From: Gracilimonas sp031580945
Lineage (GTDB): Bacteria > Bacteroidota > Rhodothermia > Balneolales > Balneolaceae
DNA length: 15,271 nucleotides
NCBI GenBank assembly: GCA_031580945.1
Contig: JAVLBT010000061.1
Span: forward strand, 1 to 15,271
Direction of reading: 5' to 3'
Both the position numbers and the translations under genes were made by a program. The notes under the pieces are model-generated. The model ran no database searches, was not told the DNA's origin, and saw only the letters and a program-made list of their open reading frames with translations. Position 1 is the stretch's first letter; each line of letters begins with the position of its first letter. Below, one piece after another: positions 7,445 through 13,476 of this stretch.

Positions 7445-8364
7445 TATTGGATCTCCGCTTTTTTAATGTTGTCTTCTCCCACTGTGGAGATAAAAATTTC
7501 AGTTAATGAGGGTTCGATTCGCTCAAACTTATGGATCTGAGCATGCTCCATGGCGAGCTTTAAAATGTCCTGCATATCTTGGCCGTCGAGTAACCTAATT
7601 TCCGCAAAATTAGTAGAACGGTTATTGATCCTTACGTTTTCGAGTGCATCAAGGAATGACCCGTCTCCATCAAACTCCAGATCAATGGTGTTTTTACCGA
7701 AGGAGGCTTTGATCTTCCTCAGGTTGCCAGTCAGAACGGCCTCTCCCTGATTGAAAAGACAAATATCATCACACATTTGCTCTACCTGTTCCATGCGGTG
7801 AGTAGAAAATAAGATCGTCTTTCCACTGTCACGAAGTTCAATAATGATCTCTTTTAGGGTCTCACTGTTAATGGGATCGAGCCCACTAAAAGGTTCATCA
7901 AAAATATAAATGTCAGGGTCATGAGCAATGGTAGCAATGAACTGTATTTTCTGTGACATTCCTTTAGAGAGCTCATTTATTTCCTTGTTTTTCCAGTCAA
8001 GGGCTCCAAATCGTTCAAGCCAATAATTAATAGCTTCTTTCGCGTTTTTAGATTCCATGCCTTTTAGCTGCGTGAGATACATAAGTTGGTCAAAGACCTT
8101 CATTTTTTTGTACAAACCACGCTCTTCCGGCATATAACCAATCATTTTTTGGGTTTCAGGACTTGCAACTAATCCATTAATGGTGATCTCGCCTGAATCT
8201 GGAGATAAAATATAATTGATCATTCGGATTGTGGTGGTTTTACCAGCCCCATTTGGTCCCAGAAGTCCGAAGATCCGACCTTTTCTTACTTCGAAACTGA
8301 CGTCGTTAACGGCCTTCGTTTTTCCGAAGTGTTTACGAACATTTTGTACTTCAATAATTGCCAT
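7444..8364 (-). CDS. ABC exporter ATP-binding protein (NatA-like)
   Basis: 306 residues with a complete nucleotide-binding domain: Walker A GPNGAGKTT at 36-44, Q-loop region around 70-80, signature LSKGMSQK at 132-139 (S-K-G-M-S-Q in place of the classical LSGGQ, usual for this subfamily), Walker B IYIFDEP at 152-158 with catalytic Glu157, D-loop SGLDP at 160-164 and switch His189 in STHRM. A C-terminal DUF4162-like extension (about 225-306) follows, common in ABC-2 exporter ATPases. It is the first gene of a two-gene operon with the permease at 6149-7444 and would power export from the cytoplasm. The start ATG has no clear Shine-Dalgarno; the 236 bases to the divergent glgA must hold both promoters. 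Confidence 0.92.
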   Translation of the reverse strand: MAIIEVQNVRKHFGKTKAVNDVSFEVRKGRIFGLLGPNGAGKTTTIRMINYILSPDSGEITINGLVASPETQKMIGYMPEERGLYKKMKVFDQLMYLTQLKGMESKNAKEAINYWLERFGALDWKNKEINELSKGMSQKIQFIATIAHDPDIYIFDEPFSGLDPINSETLKEIIIELRDSGKTILFSTHRMEQVEQMCDDICLFNQGEAVLTGNLRKIKASFGKNTIDLEFDGDGSFLDALENVRINNRSTNFAEIRLLDGQDMQDILKLAMEHAQIHKFERIEPSLTEIFISTVGEDNIKKAEIQ

Positions 8365-8490
8365 AAATTTTAACTTTTGTCTTTATTGATATGATAATGA
8401 GTTTGAAAATGAATTTAAGGTGACTCAAATTTATGAGATTGCTTGCTTTGTAGAGTTGATATAACAATTCAAGCTAAAAACTTTATGCTA

Positions 8491-8506
8491 CTAAAACACC
8501 TTTTAG
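8491..8506. promoter_or_regulatory. Small inverted repeat in the ABC exporter/glgA divergent region
   Basis: CTAAAA-CACC-TTTTAG, six-base perfect arms, about 95 bases before the glgA start and 127 before the ABC ATPase start. It might be an operator for either gene. AT-rich arms this short can arise by chance, so this is only a weak suggestion. I found no convincing -35/-10 pair in 8365-8600. Confidence 0.2.
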
Positions 8507-8600
8507 ATTATCATAAATTGGTTTGGAAGATGTCTAAACTTTTCTTATTTCCCATATTAAGAAATGATAACGATTTATATTTAGATAGGTTACAAGTTTA

Positions 8601-10040
8601 ATGCACATTATTCATTTAAGTGCGGAGTGTTATCCGGCAGCTAAAGCAGGGGGTCTTGCTGATGTAGTAGGCTCCTTACCAAAATATCTCAATCAGCTTG
8701 GACATAATTGTGAGGTGGTAATCCCCAAATATGACAACCACTGGATCGGGTCTCAGGACTATGTTGAGGTCTACCGAAGTTCTTTTTCAATGGCCTCCGA
8801 ACAAGTGAGGTTTTCGGTCCATAAGATGAAAGAAGATAAACTTGGATTTCCTTTTTATGTGATTGATATACCCGGCCGTTTTGACAGACCCGGAATTTAT
8901 ATTGATCCATGGTCGGGTCATAGTTATTGGGATGAGCTTGAACGTTTTATAAGTTTTCAGGTTGCTGCTTTGGAATGGATGAAGGCCGAAAAGATCATGC
9001 CTGATATCATGCATTGCCATGACCATCATACAGGGTTGGTTCCATTTATGATGGCCCAGTGTAACAGATACCGGGAAATGTCCAGAATCCCAACCGTCAT
9101 CACTGTTCATAATGCTGAGTATCACGGAGAATCTGAAATTGATAACTTTAAATTATTACCTGCTTTCAATATTGATAACATCGGACTCATAGATTGGGAT
9201 GGTCGCCTGAATTCTTTGGCTGCTGGTTTAAAGAACGCCTGGAAGATCACAACGGTATCAAATAGTTATATGGATGAGCTGGCGGAAAACAGCAATGGCT
9301 TAGAGCTGTTATTTATGCATGAGCGGGAGAAGTCATTGGGAATTGTTAACGGCATTGATACTGAAGTTTGGGATCCTGCCACCGATGAATTACTGGAATA
9401 CAACTTTAGCTTCAGAAACCGAAAAGCAGGCAAACAAAAGAATAAAGAGTATTTATGTAATGAATTTGGACTAAATCCTGAGCTGCCAACAATTTCTTTT
9501 ATTGGCAGGTTAGTCCGGGAAAAAGGAGCAGACTTATTACCGGATCTGCTAAAACAGGTAATGTACTCAAATAGTGAAGTTAATTTTGTACTCTTGGGAA
9601 CCGGTGATCCGCAGCTTCACCAGATTTTCGCTCGTATGGAGAATGATCATGTAGGTTATTTTGATGCAACATTGGAATACAATGAAAAACTAGCCCATCA
9701 AATTTATGCGGGCTCTGATTTCATCCTCATGCCATCCAGGGTGGAGCCATGTGGGTTAAATCAAATGTTTGCTATGCGTTATGGAACGGTTCCAATTGTG
9801 CGTGCTGTTGGAGGACTAAAAGATACAGTGGTCGACATTTCAAATGAAAATGGATATGGTGTTTCTTTTACAGATTTTAGCTTGGAAGCGGCCTCTGATG
9901 CTATCAGCAGAGCAGTTGATCTGTATAAAGATTCCAAAAAGTATTCAGAAGTATTAAGCACCATTATGAAGCTGGATTTTTCGTGGAAAAGATCGGCCGA
10001 AGAATATATAGACATGTATAAAGGGTTAACCAAAAATTAG
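8601..10040 (+). CDS. glgA: Glycogen synthase (ADP-glucose type, GT5)
   Basis: 479 residues, the standard bacterial GlgA length (about 477). It transfers glucose from ADP-glucose to the non-reducing ends of alpha-1,4-glucan in the cytoplasm. The N-terminal ADP-glucose-binding loop KAGGLADVVGSLPK starts at Lys15. HCHDHHTGLVPF and TVHNAEYHGE are typical GT5 segments, NGIDTEVWDP marks the domain linker, and the C-terminal Rossmann domain carries SFIGRLVREKG, then PSRVEPCGLNQMFAMRYGTVPIVR with Glu382 as the conserved acidic residue of the E-x7-type motif, and GGLKDTV. All expected catalytic motifs are intact. The start MHIIHLSAECYP matches the family N-terminus, fixing the ATG although no strong Shine-Dalgarno is present. 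glgC follows after 7 bases, so the pair is an operon for glycogen synthesis; branching enzyme is not in the window. Confidence 0.95.
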   Translation: MHIIHLSAECYPAAKAGGLADVVGSLPKYLNQLGHNCEVVIPKYDNHWIGSQDYVEVYRSSFSMASEQVRFSVHKMKEDKLGFPFYVIDIPGRFDRPGIYIDPWSGHSYWDELERFISFQVAALEWMKAEKIMPDIMHCHDHHTGLVPFMMAQCNRYREMSRIPTVITVHNAEYHGESEIDNFKLLPAFNIDNIGLIDWDGRLNSLAAGLKNAWKITTVSNSYMDELAENSNGLELLFMHEREKSLGIVNGIDTEVWDPATDELLEYNFSFRNRKAGKQKNKEYLCNEFGLNPELPTISFIGRLVREKGADLLPDLLKQVMYSNSEVNFVLLGTGDPQLHQIFARMENDHVGYFDATLEYNEKLAHQIYAGSDFILMPSRVEPCGLNQMFAMRYGTVPIVRAVGGLKDTVVDISNENGYGVSFTDFSLEAASDAISRAVDLYKDSKKYSEVLSTIMKLDFSWKRSAEEYIDMYKGLTKN

Positions 10041-10047
10041 TGCTATC

Positions 10048-11322
10048 ATGAAAACATCATCCGTTATTGCCGTAATTTTAGGGGGAGGAAGAGGAACAAG
10101 ACTTTTCCCATTAACTGATCACCGTTCAAAGCCAGCTGTACCAGTTGCCGGTAAATATCGGTTGGTTGATATACCTATTTCAAATTGTTTGAATTCAGAT
10201 ATTCGTAGAATCTATGTTCTCACCCAGTTTAATTCTGCTTCTTTAAACCGCCATATAAAAAACACATACAACTTTGATGTATTCAGCAGTGGTTTTGTAG
10301 ATATTTTAGCAGCTGAGCAGACACCCGATAATACCGGATGGTTTCAGGGTACGGCAGATGCTGTGCACCAGTCTATTCATCATATGGAAAACCATGAGCA
10401 CGATTATGTACTCATACTTTCTGGTGATCAGCTTTATCAGATGAACTATCAAAAGATGTTAGACCAACATAAAGAAAATGATGCAGACCTGACCGTAGCA
10501 ACCATTCCTGTGAATGCACAGGATGCTACCGGTTTTGGGATTATGAAGACCAATAAGGGAGGTGAAATTGAGAGCTTTGTAGAGAAGCCTTCATTAGATG
10601 AATTAAGTAAATGGAAGTCTGAAGTTTCTGAAGCGCAAAGCCAACAGGGTAAAGATTATTTGGCTTCGATGGGTATCTACATCTTTAACCGTAAAACACT
10701 TAAAAATTTATTTGAAGAAAATCCGGATGCCACTGATTTTGGGAAAGAGCTTATCCCTAAATGTTTAAAAGGGGGGCAAAAAGTGTACAGTTATGAGTTC
10801 GGAGACTACTGGACCGATATTGGAACTATCGAATCTTTCTTCGAAGCAAATCTTGCTCTGGCTGATACCATACCGGAGTTCAATTTATATGACAATCAAA
10901 ACTTCATATATACCAGAGCTCGCCTGTTACCGCCATCAAAATTAATGGGAACAACACTTGAGCACGCGCTGGTAGCAGAAGGCTGTATTATTGAAGCAAG
11001 CCGGCTTGAAAGGTCTGTTATAGGAATCCGTTCCAGAATCGGTAAAGGCACCACGGTTGAACATTCAATTGTCATGGGTAATGATATCTTTCAGGACCGA
11101 TCAGTTGTAGAAGCCGCGAGCTCCGAAAACCCAGCTATGGGAATTGGGCAGCGATGCTACATAAGCAATTGTATCATTGATCGAAATGTTTGTATAGGAA
11201 ATGATGTCAGAATTGTTGGTGGAAAACACCTGGAAGATGGAGACCATAAATATCATTATGTCCGAGATGGAATTATAATCGTTAAAAAAGGAACAGTAAT
11301 TCCAGACGGGACAATTATTTAA
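10048..11322 (+). CDS. glgC: Glucose-1-phosphate adenylyltransferase (ADP-glucose pyrophosphorylase)
   Basis: 424 residues. It makes ADP-glucose and pyrophosphate from ATP and glucose 1-phosphate, the committed step of glycogen synthesis, and so supplies GlgA. The nucleotide-binding signature GGGRGTRLFPLT is at 12-23, followed by SKPAVPVAGKYRLVDIPISN; SGDQLY (125-130) holds the metal/catalytic Asp127, and DYWTDIGTIESFFEANLAL precedes the C-terminal left-handed beta-helix with its hexapeptide turns. The runs TQFNSASLNRHIKNTYNF, AAEQTPDNTGWFQGTADAV and the ending RDGIIIVKKGTVIPDGTII resemble cyanobacterial/plant enzymes more than the enterobacterial one. By analogy it may answer to 3-phosphoglycerate-like effectors rather than fructose 1,6-bisphosphate, which is an inference. 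Its last 8 bases overlap the 3' end of the convergent amidase gene, and no terminator separates them. Confidence 0.95.
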   Translation: MKTSSVIAVILGGGRGTRLFPLTDHRSKPAVPVAGKYRLVDIPISNCLNSDIRRIYVLTQFNSASLNRHIKNTYNFDVFSSGFVDILAAEQTPDNTGWFQGTADAVHQSIHHMENHEHDYVLILSGDQLYQMNYQKMLDQHKENDADLTVATIPVNAQDATGFGIMKTNKGGEIESFVEKPSLDELSKWKSEVSEAQSQQGKDYLASMGIYIFNRKTLKNLFEENPDATDFGKELIPKCLKGGQKVYSYEFGDYWTDIGTIESFFEANLALADTIPEFNLYDNQNFIYTRARLLPPSKLMGTTLEHALVAEGCIIEASRLERSVIGIRSRIGKGTTVEHSIVMGNDIFQDRSVVEAASSENPAMGIGQRCYISNCIIDRNVCIGNDVRIVGGKHLEDGDHKYHYVRDGIIIVKKGTVIPDGTII

Positions 11323-11914
11323 CTTTTTCCTGGCTCTTATATTCCCTGATCATCGAATGGATGGTGCCATCTTCGAAGTACCCATATAGATCTTCACCGG
11401 GACACACTGTTTGATCAGAGTAATCTTTGTGAGTAGCTATTTTTTGTATTGGAACTTCAAAATGGTCTGACAGCCAAGCAGATAAATGAGCAATTGACGC
11501 AAGCTGACGATCATTGATTTCCTGCACCTCATAATTACCCATAACCTGAATGAGAGCATGACCTGTTGGGTCATATTCAGTATTAGTGTCGCCTGGAAAT
11601 TTTAAAGGGCGATTTTCATATATATTACCATCAAGGTCGATAGAAAAATGATACGGAATATCGATCCAGCCTTTATCCTCTTGGCTAAATTTCTGTAGAC
11701 CGATCAACTTTTGTTCTGGATCTGCATCTTGAGACATTTCAACACCCGCATGATGAATGGTTATAAATGCTATTTTGTGCTCTTCTACTACACCTGTGGG
11801 TGGTTTACCTCCCCATTCTTCAACGCTAATAATAGTAGGCTTTTCAACTTGAAAAGGTTGCGGCAATAAAAAAAGTAAGGCAGATAGAATAAAGGATGAA
11901 ATAGTGATTTTCAT
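11315..11914 (-). CDS. Secreted N-acetylmuramoyl-L-alanine amidase (Amidase_2/PGRP fold)
   Basis: 199 residues. A hydrophobic N-terminus (about 3-21) is a signal peptide or membrane anchor; no lipobox cysteine is seen. The Amidase_2 zinc site is complete: His54 in ITIHHAG, His162 in ATHKDY and Cys171 in TVCPGEDL, with Tyr88 in WIDIPYHFSID as the catalytic tyrosine seen in T7-lysozyme-like enzymes. It should cut the bond between N-acetylmuramic acid and L-alanine in peptidoglycan, acting in the periplasm in wall turnover or division. A small single-domain enzyme with no separate cell-wall-binding module. The gene is convergent with glgC, sharing 8 bases. It is downstream of sucD on the same strand but behind a terminator, so probably has its own promoter in 11915-11970. 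Confidence 0.9.
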   Translation of the reverse strand: MKITISSFILSALLFLLPQPFQVEKPTIISVEEWGGKPPTGVVEEHKIAFITIHHAGVEMSQDADPEQKLIGLQKFSQEDKGWIDIPYHFSIDLDGNIYENRPLKFPGDTNTEYDPTGHALIQVMGNYEVQEINDRQLASIAHLSAWLSDHFEVPIQKIATHKDYSDQTVCPGEDLYGYFEDGTIHSMIREYKSQEKVK

Positions 11915-11970
11915 AATTGATACCTGATTTCCAGTATGGTATGGATTAAATCATAACAATAATGTACAAA

Positions 11971-12003
11971 ATAAAAAGCCTCAACCAACAAAGGATGAGG
12001 CTT
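11971..12003 (-). terminator. Rho-independent terminator after sucD
   Basis: Arms AAGCCTCA (11976-11983) and TGAGGCTT (11996-12003) with a 12-base loop. On the minus strand the hairpin runs into TTTTTATTTT, 22 bases after the sucD stop. It separates sucD from the amidase gene downstream. Confidence 0.8.
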
Positions 12004-12025
12004 GGATAAAATTTGACAAATTAAT

Positions 12026-12901
12026 TTAGACTGTTTCCAGTAAGTTTTTCAGGGTGATTCCTATTTCAGCAGGACTTTCAACCACGGTAATTCCAGATGC
12101 TACCAAAGATTTCTTTTTTTCTTGAGCGGTTCCTTTTCCACCGGAAATAATCGCACCTGCATGGCCCATTCTTCGTCCAGGAGGAGCTGTTGAACCTGCA
12201 ATGAATGCCACAACGGGCTTATCACAATGCTCTTTGATCCACTCCCCGGCTTCTTCTTCAGCTGTCCCTCCGATCTCACCGATAAGTACAATAGCTTCAG
12301 TACCAGGATCTTCGTTTAGCATTTTTACAGCATCAAGGTGAGTGGTTCCAATAACCGGGTCACCACCAATTCCAATAGCTGTACTTTGCCCTAAGCCTTC
12401 TTTTGTAAGCTGGTCAACGGCTTCGTATGTGAGCGTACCGGATCGGGAGATCAAACCAACTTTTCCGGGACTGAAAATGCTACCCGGCATAATACCTACT
12501 TTTGCTTCTCCCGGTGTAATCACACCCGGGCAATTGGGGCCAATCAATGTTGCACCATGACTTTTGACGATCTGCTTCGCCACAATCATATCCTTAACAG
12601 GTATTCCCTCTGTTATACAGATAATCACTTTAATTCCAGCAAATGCAGCTTCAGTGATCGCATCACCTGCAAATGCCGGGGGGACAAAAATCACAGAGGT
12701 ATTTGCATTTACTTCTTTTACGGCTTCAGCTACAGTATTAAAAACCGGCCGATCTAAGTGGGTTTGTCCGCCTTTTCCGGGAGTTACACCACCAACAACG
12801 TTAGTGCCATATTCAATCATTTGTCCGGCATGGAAACTTCCTTCACTACCGGTGAATCCCTGTACAATCAGGCGAGTATTATTTCCAACTAATACGCTCA
12901 T
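12026..12901 (-). CDS. sucD: Succinate-CoA ligase (ADP/GDP-forming), alpha subunit
   Basis: 291 residues, the usual length. With the beta subunit SucC it interconverts succinyl-CoA and succinate with substrate-level phosphorylation in the TCA cycle. The CoA-binding N-domain has QGFTGSEGSFHA (14-25) and GGVTPGKGG; the ligase domain has IGPNCPGVITPGEAKVGIMP and SRSGTLTYEAV, and GRRMGHAGAIISGGKGTA carries the phosphorylated His247 (His246 in the E. coli numbering). All key residues are intact. The start MSVLVGNNTRLIVQGFTG fits the family and is the only sensible Met; no Shine-Dalgarno precedes it. sucC is not next to it: upstream lies a divergent small gene, downstream a terminator. The subunits must therefore be encoded apart in this genome. 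Confidence 0.96.
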   Translation of the reverse strand: MSVLVGNNTRLIVQGFTGSEGSFHAGQMIEYGTNVVGGVTPGKGGQTHLDRPVFNTVAEAVKEVNANTSVIFVPPAFAGDAITEAAFAGIKVIICITEGIPVKDMIVAKQIVKSHGATLIGPNCPGVITPGEAKVGIMPGSIFSPGKVGLISRSGTLTYEAVDQLTKEGLGQSTAIGIGGDPVIGTTHLDAVKMLNEDPGTEAIVLIGEIGGTAEEEAGEWIKEHCDKPVVAFIAGSTAPPGRRMGHAGAIISGGKGTAQEKKKSLVASGITVVESPAEIGITLKNLLETV

Positions 12902-13034
12902 TAATCAATTAATTTGAAGTTCAAAATTGGGGTTGTGAATATAGCACCTCTTCGAGCTAATTGAAAAGCTTATTTGTAAAGCAAAATTAGGTAATGGTAT
13001 CAACTTTTGATGAAAGAAATTCAAGGATAGTTAA

Positions 13035-13057
13035 ATGAAACAAAATATTAGTTTCAT
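13035..13057. promoter_or_regulatory. Inverted repeat upstream of the small membrane protein gene
   Basis: ATGAAAC (13035-13041) and GTTTCAT (13051-13057) are seven-base perfect arms with a 9-base AT-rich spacer, 16-base centre-to-centre, 37 bases before the start at 13094. The layout fits an operator for a dimeric regulator or overlaps the promoter. The region 12902-13093 between this gene and sucD is very AT-rich, so chance is possible. Confidence 0.3.
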
Positions 13058-13093
13058 CTGTTTAGTAATAAAGTTTAAAGAAAAAAGTTCACT

Positions 13094-13300
13094 ATGAGTT
13101 TAAAAAATAAATCTCAAAAAGAATTAGAAAACAAAATAAAAGAGCTTGAAAATTTAATTCACAAAAAAGGAATTGGATCAGATTATTTATCTAAAGCAGA
13201 GCGTATTCAAAGAGATCTTAATTTAGCCCTTGTGTTAGGTGGAGCTGCAGCATTAGTTGGTGCTGCTGCATGGAGCCTGCTAAAATTCAGAGATGAATAA
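13094..13300 (+). CDS. Small coiled-coil single-span membrane protein, unrecognised
   Basis: 68 residues. I do not recognise a family. The first 25 residues are highly charged with heptad spacing of Leu/Ile (KELENKIKELENLIHKKG), a short coiled coil. Residues about 42-64 (LNLALVLGGAAALVGAAAWSLL) form one membrane span with small-residue GG/GAAA patterns that favour close helix packing, and the chain ends KFRDE. With basic residues before and KFR after the span, topology is unclear. Coding character is supported by a proper ATG, codon use like its neighbours and a near-perfect terminator 19 bases after the stop, so it is a single-gene transcript. A role in oligomeric membrane assembly or stress response is only a guess; superficially it is like ElaB/YqjD-type or phage-shock-type small membrane proteins, without a convincing motif match. 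Confidence 0.7.
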   Translation: MSLKNKSQKELENKIKELENLIHKKGIGSDYLSKAERIQRDLNLALVLGGAAALVGAAAWSLLKFRDE

Positions 13301-13318
13301 TTGATATTTACATTTATT

Positions 13319-13351
13319 AACCCTGTCAGCACGTTGCTGACAGGGTTTTTT
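13319..13351 (+). terminator. Strong rho-independent terminator after the small gene
   Basis: Thirteen-base perfect arms (13319-13331 and 13335-13347; AACCCTGTCAGCA and complement) with a 3-base loop and a T-run 13346-13351. This is the strongest hairpin in the window; the A-rich upstream side is short, so it is mainly directional for the plus strand. Confidence 0.92.
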
Positions 13352-13408
13352 AATAAATTTTTAAAAATTTTATCTAATTAAACTACGTGCACTTCTTTTT
13401 TTTTGAAT

Positions 13409-13436
13409 TTGACACCCTATATTATTTACCTATCAA
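13409..13436 (+). promoter_or_regulatory. Probable sigma-70-type promoter for the FG-GAP protein gene
   Basis: A perfect -35 box TTGACA (13409-13414) and a -10-like TATCAA (13431-13436, four of six) with a 16-base spacer, about 41 bases before the ATG at 13477. It follows the preceding terminator, where a new promoter is required. Confidence 0.45.
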
Positions 13437-13476
13437 AAAAATTGTTAAAAAGTCATCTTAAATAAATAATGATCTT

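Noticed and set aside
8439..8465. Possible glgA promoter TTGCTT ... TATAAC
   Set aside because: The spacer is only 15 bases and the -35 box is weak; in such AT-rich DNA similar pairs are frequent, so I do not list it.
8787..9125. 112-residue open frame antisense to glgA
   Set aside because: Opposite conserved glgA codons, with His/Met/Trp-rich sequence that matches no protein pattern.
12564..12917. 117-residue open frame antisense to sucD
   Set aside because: It lies entirely opposite a strongly conserved enzyme gene and has low-complexity Thr/Ala/Pro-rich sequence typical of a shadow frame.
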